Positions 24,866 through 34,921 of a stretch of DNA of 64,000 nt are shown in pieces (position 1 is the first letter of the stretch; every line of letters begins with the position of its first letter). The DNA is taken from positions 7,812,001-7,876,000 of the forward strand of contig NZ_JACHMX010000001.1 of the NCBI RefSeq assembly GCF_014205155.1. The letters run 5' to 3'. A program made the translations under genes and the position numbers. Under the pieces are notes generated by a model, which was not told the origin of the DNA, made no database searches, and was given only the letters and a program-made list of their open reading frames with translations. This stretch comes from Amycolatopsis umgeniensis (GTDB lineage Bacteria > Actinomycetota > Actinomycetes > Mycobacteriales > Pseudonocardiaceae).

Positions 24866-27612
24866 GCGCCGTCCGGCGGCTCGAAGCCGACGGCGCGGAC
24901 GAACTCGTCGAGCGCGAGACCGAACTGCGCCTGCTCACCCGACTGGTCGAGGATCTCGAACACGGCCACGGCGGCTCCGCGCTCGTGCTCGGCCCGGCGG
25001 GCAGCGGGCGGACGGCGCTGCTGGTCCAGGCGGCGGCCCTGGCCGCCGAGCGGGGCCTGCAGGTGTTCACCGCGCGGGGATCGGCCACCGAGGCACAGCT
25101 GCCGTACGGGCTCCTTTCCCAGCTGCTCGCCTCGATCCCGGAGCTCGCGGACGTCCCGTGGCTGCACGCCGCGCTTTCGGACGGCACCGACGTGCAGGTC
25201 CTGCACGAACTGCTCTGCCAGCGGCTGCTGGAGTCGGCCCGGCGCTGTCCGGTCCTGCTCGTCGTCGACGATCTGATCCTGGCCGACGAGCAGTCCGAGA
25301 TGTGGCTGGCCGCTCTGCGGCGACGCCGGGTGGACGCCCCCGTACTGCTCGTCGCCGCGCATTCCGGCCCGTCGGAGGAGGACGGCGAAGACACGCGCCT
25401 GTGCCTCGGCAATCTTCCGGGCGAGAACCGGCATGTCGTGCGGCTGCGGCCGCTGAGCGAGGCGGCGGTCCGGCGGCTGGTGCACGCGGTCCCGGCGCCG
25501 CGGCCGCCCGTGGAAGAGGTCTACGCGGCCACACGCGGGAATCCCGCCTTGCTCGCGGAGGTGCTCGCCCGGTCGTCCGCCGGTCCCGGCGCGGAGATCA
25601 CCGCCATCACCGCGGACGCGCGCCGCGACACGGTGCTCGACCTGCTCGCCAGGCTGCCGTCGGATCTCGCCGCGCTGGTGCGGACGATCGCCGCGATCGG
25701 CACCCTCGACGAGGCTTACCTCCGGCCGCTCGCCGCCCCGCTCGGGATGCCGCTGAGCCGGGCCCTGCGGGTGCTGGCGGACTCCGGCCTGATCGGGACC
25801 GACCCCGCCGAGCCGATGAACCCTCAGGTGGCCACCTGGGTACTGGCCGCGACCGGCGCGGAGGAGCGGGCGGGGACGCGACGGCGGGCCGCCGAGCTCG
25901 GGCATCGCCGGGCCGCGCCGGAGGAGGACGTCGCCGGGCTGCTGCTCGGTTCCCAACCGGTCGGCGAGGCGTGGGCGCTGGAGACCCTGCACGCGGCCGC
26001 GTTGCGCCGTCGCGAAGCTGGGGACCACACCGAAGCGGCCCGGTACTACCGGCGGGCGCTCGCCGAACCGGCGCCGCCCGGGACGTCGGCGCGGCTGCGT
26101 CTGGAGCTCGAGACGGTAGAGGCTTCGTCTTGCCCCTTCACCGGTGGTTTGCGGCTGGCCAGGGCGACCCGGGTCTCCAGCGGCGACGACACCGTCCGAA
26201 CGCGACTGTCCGCTGTGGACTTGATGATGCAGCGAGGGGCAAGGGACGACGCGTTGCGCGAGCTGGCCGTCTTGAGTGAGGCCGCCGTCGACGACCGGGA
26301 TCGCGCGGACCTGACGGCGTTGCACTGGCTGGCAGAGGGGACCGGCGCGGGTTCCGTACTCCTCGGCATCCCCGCCCTGCCGGACCTCGATCCGGCCGCG
26401 CTCACCCCCGCGCAGACGGCGGCCGCGTCCTGGCTGACGACGACCGCCTGCCGCGACGGGCGGGCGGCACGCAGACTGGCCCGGCGCGCGGCGGATCCGT
26501 CGAACGAGCCCATGACCCTCTACTCGCCGCGGCTGGCGCTGGCCATCACCTTCACCCAGACCGACGACGTCCTGGAAGCGCTTTCCGTCTACGAGGAAGT
26601 GATCGCGGACGCGAGCGCCGCCGGGGCGGGCGTGCCGGTGGCGCTCGGCCTCACCGGCCAGGCCTGGATCCACCTGCAACGCGGTCGCGTGCAGGCCGCG
26701 GAGGACGCGCTCGCCAAGGCCACCGCGTCCGGTCCGCCGGACGGCTGGCCGCCCACGGTCACCGCGTCGCTGAGCACGATCGCGATCGCGGCGGCGCTCA
26801 CCCGCGGCGATTTCGAGGCCGCCCAGCGCGCCGTCGACGCGGCGGTCGACGGCGGGCCGCTGTACTCCACGCCGTATCTGCTCTTCATGCGCGGGTTGCT
26901 GGAACTGGATCTGAAACGCCACCGGCGGGCACTGGGCCTGTTCCAGGAATGCGGCAGGCGGATGAACGCGATCGGCTGGCTGAATCCCGGCTTGGTGCCG
27001 TGGCGTTCGCATGTCGCCATCGCGGCGCAGGCGCTCGGAGACGAGCACACCGCGGCCGCGATGATCAGCGAGGAATGGCGGCTGGCGCAGGAATGGGGCA
27101 CGCGCACCGCGATCGGGCGGACCCATCTCGGCGCGGGTGTCGCGGTCCGGTCCGAGGACGCGGTGTTCCGGCTGACGCAGGCTGTCAACGCGCTCCAGCA
27201 GTCCCCGGCCAGGGTGCTCTACGTCGAGGCGGTGCTGCTGCTCGCGGCCGCGCAGATCAACCGGGGTCAGACCAGCGGCGTGCCGCGCCTGCTGCGCGAG
27301 GCCGAACGGCTGGCCACCGCGTATCAGCTCGCGTGGGCGACTTCCCGCATCGCCGACCTCGGGAAACGGCTGTCCGACCGGCCTCGGCGGTCCTATCGCA
27401 CGGCGTCCCGGCGATGGCGGGCGCTCTCGCCCGCCGCGACCGACCTCGTCCGCCGCGTGCTCGCGAACGCCTCCAACGCGGAGCTCGCGGAGGAACTGGG
27501 CGTGAGCAAACGCGCCGTCGAGCTCCGGCTCACCGCGATCTACCGGCAGCTCGAGGTGACCGGGCGGGCCGAGCTGCGGGAGCTGTTCGACGCGCTGGAC
27601 AAGGAGCTCTGA
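24862..27612 (+). CDS. LAL-family regulator 2 (P-loop Lys to Arg)
   Basis: This 916-aa protein has the same architecture as its upstream neighbour: ATPase-like N-terminus, TPR-like middle and C-terminal LuxR HTH (RWRALSPAATDLVRR, then AELAEELGVSKRAVELRL). The Walker A reads GPAGSGRTALL, with R50 where lysine is essentially invariant. Walker B keeps the double Asp (LLVVDDLILAD) but lacks the usual QW after it. The HTH opens with an unusually divergent VRRVLANASN stretch. It overlaps LAL 1 by 4 nt, and LAL 3 begins 9 nt after its stop. It may bind nucleotide weakly or not at all and act by partnering with another LAL. Confidence 0.88.
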   Translation: MSAVRRLEADGADELVERETELRLLTRLVEDLEHGHGGSALVLGPAGSGRTALLVQAAALAAERGLQVFTARGSATEAQLPYGLLSQLLASIPELADVPWLHAALSDGTDVQVLHELLCQRLLESARRCPVLLVVDDLILADEQSEMWLAALRRRRVDAPVLLVAAHSGPSEEDGEDTRLCLGNLPGENRHVVRLRPLSEAAVRRLVHAVPAPRPPVEEVYAATRGNPALLAEVLARSSAGPGAEITAITADARRDTVLDLLARLPSDLAALVRTIAAIGTLDEAYLRPLAAPLGMPLSRALRVLADSGLIGTDPAEPMNPQVATWVLAATGAEERAGTRRRAAELGHRRAAPEEDVAGLLLGSQPVGEAWALETLHAAALRRREAGDHTEAARYYRRALAEPAPPGTSARLRLELETVEASSCPFTGGLRLARATRVSSGDDTVRTRLSAVDLMMQRGARDDALRELAVLSEAAVDDRDRADLTALHWLAEGTGAGSVLLGIPALPDLDPAALTPAQTAAASWLTTTACRDGRAARRLARRAADPSNEPMTLYSPRLALAITFTQTDDVLEALSVYEEVIADASAAGAGVPVALGLTGQAWIHLQRGRVQAAEDALAKATASGPPDGWPPTVTASLSTIAIAAALTRGDFEAAQRAVDAAVDGGPLYSTPYLLFMRGLLELDLKRHRRALGLFQECGRRMNAIGWLNPGLVPWRSHVAIAAQALGDEHTAAAMISEEWRLAQEWGTRTAIGRTHLGAGVAVRSEDAVFRLTQAVNALQQSPARVLYVEAVLLLAAAQINRGQTSGVPRLLREAERLATAYQLAWATSRIADLGKRLSDRPRRSYRTASRRWRALSPAATDLVRRVLANASNAELAEELGVSKRAVELRLTAIYRQLEVTGRAELRELFDALDKEL

Positions 27613-27621
27613 TCCGTCGTC

Positions 27622-30348
27622 ATGATGATCGAGCGAGTCGACCAGCTGGCCACGATCGCCGGAGCCGTGGCCGAGGCCCGTGCCGGGGCGGGGGAGTTCG
27701 TCGTCGTCCGCGGCGGGCTGGGCGCCGGCCGGTCCGCGCTGTTGCACGCGGCGGGAGAGGAGGCCGCCGCGCGAGGCGTGCGCGTGGTCCGGGCGGCCGC
27801 GACGCCGCTGGAGCGAGGTGTCGCCCACGGCGTGGTCTGGTTGCTGCTGGAACCCTTGCTGGAGGCCGGTCGCCGAGGCGAACTGCTCACCGCTGTCCGG
27901 GCCGACAGTGAGTTCTCCGCCGACCCGCCCGACGCCCGCCGAGCCCATCTCGTGCTGCACGAACTGCTGGAACTGTTCACCGAGATGGTGCGCGACACCG
28001 GTCCGGTGGCGCTGCTCGTGGACGATCTGCAGTGGGCCGACGCGGCTTCCGCGCGGTGGCTCGCGTATCTGGCCAAGCGGATGGGCCGTCTGCGGGTCCT
28101 CGTCGTGGCGACCCTGCTGGAAGGCGACGATTCCGCGGACGACATCGTGGTCAAGGACATCGCCCGCACCGCGGCGCGTACGGTGCACGCCGCCCCGCTC
28201 TCGGCCGCGGGTGTCCGCGCCTATCTCACCGCCCGGTGCGGAGCCGAACCCGCGGACGAGTTCGCGGACGCCTGCTACGCCCGCACCGGCGGTTCGCCGA
28301 TGCTGCTGGACGCGCTGGTCAACGCGATGCTCGGGCACGGCCTGCGGCCGATCGCCCCGGCGGCGGCCGATCTCGCCGCGCTGCGGCCCTCGCCCGCGGC
28401 GGCCCGGCTGACCCGGTGCCTGCGCGCCCAGCCGGACGACGTCGGCGCGGTGGCGAAGGCGATGGCCGCGCTCGGCGAGCCGACCGAGCCCGGCGTCCTC
28501 GCCGACCTCGCGGATCTCGACTCACCGGATTTCGACGCGGCGCTGCGCGCGTTGCGGAGGCTGGGGCTCGTCGCGGCCCCCGCCGACGGGCTGCTGCGGT
28601 TCGCGGGGGAGATGGCGGGCGATCTCGTCGCCGACCAGCTGAGCGCGGAGGAACAGGACCGCCTGCATCTGCGCGCCGCGAATGTCCTCTACCGCAACGG
28701 AAGGCCGGTCGAGCAGATCGGACGGCAGTTGCTGGCCACGGTCGCCGAACCCGAACCGTGGGCCGCGGAGGTGCTGCGGACCGCGGCCAGTGCCGCGCTG
28801 GCGAACTCGTCGCCGCAGACGGCCGCCCAGTATCTGCAGCACGCGCTGGCGCATCCGGGGGCCGATCGCGCGGAACTGCTCGTCGATCTCGCCGCCGTCG
28901 AACGCGGGTACGATCTGCCCGCCGCCCACCGGCATCTGCACCAGGCGCTGGGCCTGATGCGGGATCCGGTGGACCGCGCCTTCGCGCTCGGCCTGCTCCC
29001 GGTGGTGACCGGGCTCCGGTTCGCCGCGGACGTCCGCCGGCTACGGCAGGTGCTCGCGGAACTGCGGGAGGTCCCCGGCCCGGACGCGGCCGACGCGGCG
29101 TTGCGCATGGAGGCCCGCCTGCGCTATCTCGAACGCGGTGTACCCGGCGCCGGCAACGCGGCGGCGGACCGGCTGGCCGAACTCGGTCCCGCGCCCGCAC
29201 AGGATTCTTCGGCGCAGCGGGAGCTGGTCGCCGTCCTGCTGTACCTGATGACCGTCGCGGGCGTCGCGCCCCGGGAGTCCATTGTGGACCTCGCAAGGCA
29301 GGTGCTGGAGCGGGAACCCGGTTCTCCGGACCAGATGTACACCACGCTGCCGCTCACGGTGCTGGTGCTGGCCGCGGCGGATTCGCTCGACGGCGTCGAC
29401 TCCTGGCTCGCCGCGGCTTGCGGCCCCGCCGCCGATCCGGACCTCCCGACGCTGGTCGCCTGGGCGGGGCAGTCGCTCGTGGCCTCGGCCACCGGCCTGC
29501 TCGGCGTGGCCCGCGACCGGGCGCAGGCGGTGCTGGCCTCGGCGGGCCCGAGCCGGGTCGGGATCACCATGACGGCCATGCGGGTGCTGGCCGAAATCGC
29601 GATGGAGCAACGGGATCCGGCGCTCGCGCGGCTGATCGTCGACCATCTGGAGGTCGAGCACGACCCGTGGCTGCGGTCGCTGGCCTACGGCACCTTGGCC
29701 CTCACCGAGGCCAATCACACCGCGGCCGCCGAGTACTTCCTCGACTGCGTGCATCAGCTGGAGCGGTTCGGGAACCGTGTGCTTTTGCCGCTGCGCGGCC
29801 AGATCGCCCTGTTGCTCGCGGCGACCGACGATCCGAAGCGGGCGGAAGCGGTCGCGCAGGGCGAGGTCGAGCGGGCGTTGTCGTGGGGCGCGCCGTCGTC
29901 GGTGGGCCGCGCCCTGCGGATCCGCGCGACGCTGCTCGACCGCGACGAGGACGCCGTCCCGGTGCTGCGCGAGGCCGCGGAAACGTTGGCGCGCTCCGGA
30001 GATCGGCTCGAACTCGCCCGCACGCTGGTCCTGCTCGGGGAACGCGACACCGGACCCGACGCCCGCGAACGGCTGCTGGAGGGGCGCAGCCTGGCGGCCG
30101 GATGCGGGGCGAGCTGGCTGACCGGGTCCGCGGAGCCTTCGGACCAGCCGGACGGCGGACTGCTGACCGCGACCGAACAGCGCGTGGTGGAGCTGGCGGT
30201 GTCCGGCCGACGCAACCGCGACATCGCGGAACTGCTGGAGGTCACCGTGCGCGCGGTGGAGAAGCACCTCACCAGCTCGTACCGCAAGCTGGGCATCAGC
30301 GGACGTGCCCAGCTCGCCGCGGCGATGCGCGGCCACCGGGCGGGTTGA
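27622..30348 (+). CDS. LAL-family regulator 3 (P-loop Lys to Arg)
   Basis: This 908-aa protein has a degenerate Walker A, GGLGAGRSALL (R37), Walker B LLVDDLQWAD, a TPR-like middle, and a C-terminal HTH (LTATEQRVVELAVSGRRNRDIAELL and following) that is close to consensus. Two ATG codons stand in tandem at 27622 and 27625, and either could start. The gene ends the rightward LAL unit and is convergent with LAL 4, only 6 bp apart. Regulation is probably by readthrough and coupling from LAL 1. The role as an activator of the neighbouring PKS and starter operons is inferred from location. Confidence 0.88.
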   Translation: MMIERVDQLATIAGAVAEARAGAGEFVVVRGGLGAGRSALLHAAGEEAAARGVRVVRAAATPLERGVAHGVVWLLLEPLLEAGRRGELLTAVRADSEFSADPPDARRAHLVLHELLELFTEMVRDTGPVALLVDDLQWADAASARWLAYLAKRMGRLRVLVVATLLEGDDSADDIVVKDIARTAARTVHAAPLSAAGVRAYLTARCGAEPADEFADACYARTGGSPMLLDALVNAMLGHGLRPIAPAAADLAALRPSPAAARLTRCLRAQPDDVGAVAKAMAALGEPTEPGVLADLADLDSPDFDAALRALRRLGLVAAPADGLLRFAGEMAGDLVADQLSAEEQDRLHLRAANVLYRNGRPVEQIGRQLLATVAEPEPWAAEVLRTAASAALANSSPQTAAQYLQHALAHPGADRAELLVDLAAVERGYDLPAAHRHLHQALGLMRDPVDRAFALGLLPVVTGLRFAADVRRLRQVLAELREVPGPDAADAALRMEARLRYLERGVPGAGNAAADRLAELGPAPAQDSSAQRELVAVLLYLMTVAGVAPRESIVDLARQVLEREPGSPDQMYTTLPLTVLVLAAADSLDGVDSWLAAACGPAADPDLPTLVAWAGQSLVASATGLLGVARDRAQAVLASAGPSRVGITMTAMRVLAEIAMEQRDPALARLIVDHLEVEHDPWLRSLAYGTLALTEANHTAAAEYFLDCVHQLERFGNRVLLPLRGQIALLLAATDDPKRAEAVAQGEVERALSWGAPSSVGRALRIRATLLDRDEDAVPVLREAAETLARSGDRLELARTLVLLGERDTGPDARERLLEGRSLAAGCGASWLTGSAEPSDQPDGGLLTATEQRVVELAVSGRRNRDIAELLEVTVRAVEKHLTSSYRKLGISGRAQLAAAMRGHRAG

Positions 30349-30354
30349 GCCCGG

Positions 30355-33120
30355 TCAGGATCCGGCGGGACCGAGACGTCCCTGCAGCCACGCCGCCGCC
30401 AACTCGACCCGGGACTGGCTGCCGGTGCGTTCGAACAGCGACGTCAGCCTGGCTTCGATGCGCTTCTCGCTGACCTGCAGCGCCGCCGCGATCTGCCGGT
30501 TCGTGCGGCCGCTCGCGATCAGGCCGACGATGTGGCGCTCCAAGGGATCCAGCCCCGCCTTGTCGGTCCTGTCGGTCCTGTCCGGCGAGTAGGCGATCCG
30601 GTGCCGATCGAGCAGGGCCGAAACGGACGCGAGCGCCACGACGGCGTCCAGCCGCTTCAACGTCCGATGCGCCTCCAGCAGTGACGGCCCGGGGACCGGG
30701 CTCACCTCGCCGAACGCCGTGCACGCCTCCGCGATCCGGAACACGTCGCCGGACTGCCGGGCCAGTTTGACCCCCGCGCGCACCGATTCCATGTCCCCGC
30801 GCACGAGGCCGCCGCACACCAGGGCCGCTTCCTGGACCGAGGCCGTCGGGCTGCGGGTGGCGAGACCCTCCAGTTCGGCCAGCAGGCGGGTCAGGGTCTC
30901 GGTGTCCCCCTGCTGCCTTGCCCCGTGCAGGAGCCGGGTGAGCAGGCGTTCCATCCCCGCGCGCACCCCGCGTTCGCGGCAGTCGGTGTACTCCCGCCAG
31001 CCCCGTTCCAAGGCCTCGTCGTGCTGTCCTGCCGACTGGCGCAGCCCGCAGCGGACCCACGCGACGTACGCGTCGGCGGAAGTCTGGAAAGGCAAGCGGC
31101 GCAACCAATCCGCCGCTCGGTCCGGCTGGTCGCGCTGCGCGCGGATCTCCGCCGCGAACACACTCGCGAACCGGTGGCGGCGGGGCGGATCCCACCACAG
31201 GCGATCGCCTTCGAGCTGGCGCGCGAGCGACAGCGCCGCGTCCCACTCGCCCTCGCGGTAAGCCTGCCGGACCGTATGCCAATCGACCGAGAACCCGGAC
31301 GTCGGCGGCTGGTAGCGGCCGCGCAGCAGGACATTCAGGACACTGACCGTGTCGAGGACCTCGGCGGCTTCGGCGACGTCCTCGTGCGGTGGCATTTCCG
31401 TCAGTACCAACCACTCCTCGGCGGGTCTGCCGCCGTCGCCGGGCAACGCGCCCAGCAGGATCCCGGCGCCGAGGGCGAACAGGTGGTCGTCCTCCGCGCC
31501 GCACGCACGCGCGAGCGCCCGCACCGCCTCGGCGGCCACCGGCCGGTCGGCCCGGTTGACCGCGTCGAGCAGCCGACCGCATTCGGGAGCCTTGTCGAGG
31601 ACCCGGCCGACTTCGGCGGCCAGCGGTCGGACGACGTCGAGTTCGGCGAGCCGTTGCTCGTGGGCGAGGGCGCCCAGCCAGCACATCAGGACGGTGGCGG
31701 ACAGCCGGGCGGACGGCCCGGGGTCGGCGAGCCGCGGCGCGATGACGGTGGCGAGGTCGTCGGCCAGCGCGCCGTAGCCACCGGCCGCGAGACTGTCCTT
31801 GAGCACAGCGCGGAGCACTTCGGAGAACCGGCCGTCGGATGAGGCGAGCAGCCGGAGCGCCACCATCCGGTAGCGGCGGGCGGTCGGCAGGTCGGTCTTC
31901 CCGGCCGCGGCCGCGGCGAGCAGCAGTCCCGCCGTCCCGGGGTCGGGCGGCGACGGCGGGAGTTCGGCGAGATGCGGGGCGACCTCGGCGGGATCGACCG
32001 GCTGCCTGTCGAGGAGGTCGCGGACGATCCGCCGGTGCAACACGGCGCGCCAGCGCGAGCCGTGTTCGAGCCGGAGCCTGTCGGCCAGTGCGGGGACGGC
32101 GAACTCCACCGCGCCGTCCGTCCCGCCGCGAAGGATCCCGGCCCGGACCAGCTCGTCGAGGGCCTGCCCCGTGGTGGACGGCGCCAGCGCCGCCGCGGAA
32201 GCCAACCAGGGCAGCCTCTCCAGCGTGAGGGCGCCTTGTTCGCTCAGCACCGCGATGATGGCGGCCAGCCGCCGGACCCGAGGCTCGAGCCGCCTGAGCG
32301 TCTCCGCCTGTCCGGCGGGCAGCACGATCGGGGTTCCCGCGCCGGTCAGGCAGACGTGCTCGTCGACGACCGACAGCCTTCCGCTGGCGCGCAGGCCCGC
32401 GATCGTCGCGCCGACCGTGCCGGGATTGCCGAACAGCGGACCGAGCGCGGTGCGCACCGCGCTGACGAGCGCGGGATCGCTCGCGATCCGGCCGGCCCGG
32501 GTGGTCCAGCCGGGCAGCAACGCCGTCGTCTCCGCCGCGGTCAGCGGACGGAGGCCGACCGTGCCGTCGGCGATCGCGAGCAGTTTGCCGACCGGTCCGC
32601 CCGCGGGGCCTCGTCCGGTCGTGGTCGCGACGGTGACCGTCCCGACGGCGCGGGCACCCTCGGCGACCAGGGTGAGCACGGTGGCGAGTTCCGGCGGCAG
32701 CAGGTCGAAGTCGTCGAACTGCAGCACGATCCGGCTGCGTGGGGCGAGGGTGGAGAGGACGGTGATCAGATCGTGGGCCGTCGTCTGCGGTCCGGTGCCG
32801 GATCCCGACTCGAGCCGGGCGCGCAGCCAGGCCACCGCGCTGAGCATGCTGACCAGCTCGGGCCGGTCGAGGGTCGCGATCAGCTCGACCAGCTGGGTCG
32901 TCAGCCGGAGCAGGACGGTCTCGGGCTCGGGACCGGCGGGCACGGCCAGCACGGCGGCGCCGGAGCGGCGTCCGCGCTGGGCCAGCCCGGAAAGGACGGT
33001 GCTGCGGCCGCTGCCCGCCTGCCCGTGCAGCACCCAGATCGCGCCGGATCCGGTGAGCACCCGGTCCAAAGCGGCCTGCGCGTCTTCCGGTCCGGCACTC
33101 GTGACGGCCGTCGCTCCCAT
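30355..33120 (-). CDS. LAL-family regulator 4 (P-loop Lys to Arg)
   Basis: This 921-aa protein starts at ATG 33120, with GAGGAGGG directly upstream; a longer frame begins earlier but is unsupported. Walker A is GQAGSGRSTVL (R39), and the Walker B position reads IVLQFDDFDLLPPE. The C-terminal LuxR HTH is LDPLERHIVGLIASGRTNRQIAAAL and following, ending in a conserved SRVELAAAWLQG helix. It is the least LAL-like in its ATPase part and lies on the opposite strand, reading toward LAL 3. It may be separately regulated from its own promoter in 33121-33305. Confidence 0.88.
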   Translation of the reverse strand: MGATAVTSAGPEDAQAALDRVLTGSGAIWVLHGQAGSGRSTVLSGLAQRGRRSGAAVLAVPAGPEPETVLLRLTTQLVELIATLDRPELVSMLSAVAWLRARLESGSGTGPQTTAHDLITVLSTLAPRSRIVLQFDDFDLLPPELATVLTLVAEGARAVGTVTVATTTGRGPAGGPVGKLLAIADGTVGLRPLTAAETTALLPGWTTRAGRIASDPALVSAVRTALGPLFGNPGTVGATIAGLRASGRLSVVDEHVCLTGAGTPIVLPAGQAETLRRLEPRVRRLAAIIAVLSEQGALTLERLPWLASAAALAPSTTGQALDELVRAGILRGGTDGAVEFAVPALADRLRLEHGSRWRAVLHRRIVRDLLDRQPVDPAEVAPHLAELPPSPPDPGTAGLLLAAAAAGKTDLPTARRYRMVALRLLASSDGRFSEVLRAVLKDSLAAGGYGALADDLATVIAPRLADPGPSARLSATVLMCWLGALAHEQRLAELDVVRPLAAEVGRVLDKAPECGRLLDAVNRADRPVAAEAVRALARACGAEDDHLFALGAGILLGALPGDGGRPAEEWLVLTEMPPHEDVAEAAEVLDTVSVLNVLLRGRYQPPTSGFSVDWHTVRQAYREGEWDAALSLARQLEGDRLWWDPPRRHRFASVFAAEIRAQRDQPDRAADWLRRLPFQTSADAYVAWVRCGLRQSAGQHDEALERGWREYTDCRERGVRAGMERLLTRLLHGARQQGDTETLTRLLAELEGLATRSPTASVQEAALVCGGLVRGDMESVRAGVKLARQSGDVFRIAEACTAFGEVSPVPGPSLLEAHRTLKRLDAVVALASVSALLDRHRIAYSPDRTDRTDKAGLDPLERHIVGLIASGRTNRQIAAALQVSEKRIEARLTSLFERTGSQSRVELAAAWLQGRLGPAGS

Positions 33121-33305
33121 TTCCCTCCTCGGCCGGCGCGGGACCACGGCGCGGCCGGGCGACGGTCGCTCCGAGCATGGCGCAAGGAGGAGCGTTCGGT
33201 CGGGAGGTCAGGCGGCCGGGGCACCTTCGGCCAGCATAGTTGCCCCGGCGGACCACGGTCGACCGCTTCCACCGGAGTCAGCCCTCTGGAGAAAGCGCTC
33301 TCTAG

Positions 33306-33371
33306 CCGCATTTAGTCCTCTGGATGCGGTCCTTGCGTGTGCAACTACCGCATCCGGAGGACTAAATACGG
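33306..33371. terminator. Long hairpin at the end of the exporter gene
   Basis: Arms at 33306-33329 and 33348-33371 (24 nt each) are complementary at 22 of 24 positions, and the two mismatches are G-T pairs. The loop is 18 nt. The right arm contains the stop codon of the MFS gene. It probably terminates the starter operon before the LAL 4 promoter. Its TTTAGTCCTC core looks like a repeated genomic hairpin type, not a unique site. Confidence 0.7.
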
Positions 33372-34921
33372 GTGCCCGGGGCTTCCGAGACGGGATCGGG
33401 CTGCGGAGGGGGTACGTCCGTCTCGATCACCTTCGGCACGCCGCGCAGGCTCCGGAGCGCCACCACCGCGAGGACCACCATCACCGCCGCGCTGCCCAGC
33501 ATGCTGGTGCGGATGCCGCCGACGAACGACTCCTCCGCCGCCGTGCGGACCGCCGTCGCCACCGGTTCCGGCAGGCCGGTCGCGACCGCCGCCGTGGCGC
33601 TGAACGACTCCCGCACCTGGGCGGCCAGATCGGGCGGGACGCCGGCGGGCAGGGTCAGTTCGGCGTGGTAGACGGCCGACAGCACGCTGCCGACCACCGC
33701 GATGCCGAGTGAGCCGCCGAGTTCGTAGGCGGTGGCGGAGATCGCCGACGCGGCGCCGGCGCGGTCGCGGGGGACCGTGCCGAGGATGGTGTCGCCGGTG
33801 GCGGTCAGCGTGAGCCCCGCGCCGGCGCCGAACGCCACCTGCGCGGCCAGCACCAGCACGTACGTCGAGTCCGTGTTCACCGCGCCGAACAGCCCGAAGC
33901 CGACCGATGCCAGCGCCAGCCCTCCCGAGACCGTCGGTGCCCGGCCGAACCGGCGCACCGCCTTCGCCGCCAGGACACCGCCCGCGACGAGCGCCGCGAT
34001 CGCGCCCGGTACGAACGCCAGCCCGGAGCGCAGCGGGCTCCAGCCCAGGACGAGCTGGAAATACTGGCTGGAGATCAGGGCGAACGCCGACATCGTGAAC
34101 ACCGACACCAGATTCGAGCCGACCGAGGCCGAGAATCCTCGGCGCCGGAACAGTTCCAGGTCGATCAGCGGTTGCTCGAGCCGCCGCTGACGGCGGGCGA
34201 ACCACCACAGCGACGCGCCTCCGACCGCGAACGCGCCGAGCACCTCCGGGTACCACACGCCGACGTAGAACGCGCCCTTCAACGCGTACACCACGGCCAC
34301 CAGTCCGATGATGGACAGCAGCACGCTGGGCAGATCGAGCCGAAGCCTGCCGCTGGACCGGGATTCGGGCACGACGCGGGCGGCGCCGAGGATCAGCAGC
34401 GCCACCGGGATGTTGACCAGGAAGACCGAGCCCCACCAGAAGTGCTCCAGCAGCACTCCGCCGACGATCGGGCCGATCGCGAAGCCCGCGGCCGACACCC
34501 CGGCGGTGACACCCACGGCGGCGGTCCGTGCCCGTTGGGTGGTGAAAACCGCGCGCAGCAACGAAGTCGTCGAAGGCAGGACGGCCGCACCCGCGACCCC
34601 CAGCAGCGCGCGAGCCGCGATGAGCGTTTCGGCGCTCGGGGCGTAGGCGGCCACCAGCGAGCCCAGCGCGAACGCGGCCACCCCGATCAGGAGCACCCGC
34701 CGCCTGCCGAACCGGTCGCCGAGGTTGCCCATGGTCACCAGCAGGCCGCCCATGGCGAAGCCGTAGACGTCCGCGATCCACAGCAGTTCTTCGGCCGAAG
34801 CGCCGAGCTGTGTGGTCAGCGCCGGGACGGCCAGATGCAGCACGGTCATGTCGATCGCGACCATCAGCTGCGCCAGGCAGGCCACCATGATCGTCGCGAT
34901 GTCGCGGGCCTTGGAACTCAT
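33362..34921 (-). CDS. MFS drug/metabolite exporter, DHA2 type (14 TM)
   Basis: This 519-aa protein has about 14 hydrophobic segments. It carries the DHA2 (QacA/EmrB) signature motifs: LVAIDMTVLHLAVPAL in TM1, motif A GNLGDRFGRRRVL after TM2, and GFAIGPIVGGVLLEHFWW in TM5. The family exports antibiotics and hydrophobic cations using the proton gradient. Its ATG overlaps the acyltransferase stop (ATGA), making it the last gene of the starter operon. It is probably the self-resistance or efflux pump for the product; a cationic guanidino compound would suit a QacA-like transporter. A long hairpin overlaps its stop codon. Confidence 0.9.
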   Translation of the reverse strand: MSSKARDIATIMVACLAQLMVAIDMTVLHLAVPALTTQLGASAEELLWIADVYGFAMGGLLVTMGNLGDRFGRRRVLLIGVAAFALGSLVAAYAPSAETLIAARALLGVAGAAVLPSTTSLLRAVFTTQRARTAAVGVTAGVSAAGFAIGPIVGGVLLEHFWWGSVFLVNIPVALLILGAARVVPESRSSGRLRLDLPSVLLSIIGLVAVVYALKGAFYVGVWYPEVLGAFAVGGASLWWFARRQRRLEQPLIDLELFRRRGFSASVGSNLVSVFTMSAFALISSQYFQLVLGWSPLRSGLAFVPGAIAALVAGGVLAAKAVRRFGRAPTVSGGLALASVGFGLFGAVNTDSTYVLVLAAQVAFGAGAGLTLTATGDTILGTVPRDRAGAASAISATAYELGGSLGIAVVGSVLSAVYHAELTLPAGVPPDLAAQVRESFSATAAVATGLPEPVATAVRTAAEESFVGGIRTSMLGSAAVMVVLAVVALRSLRGVPKVIETDVPPPQPDPVSEAPGTRI

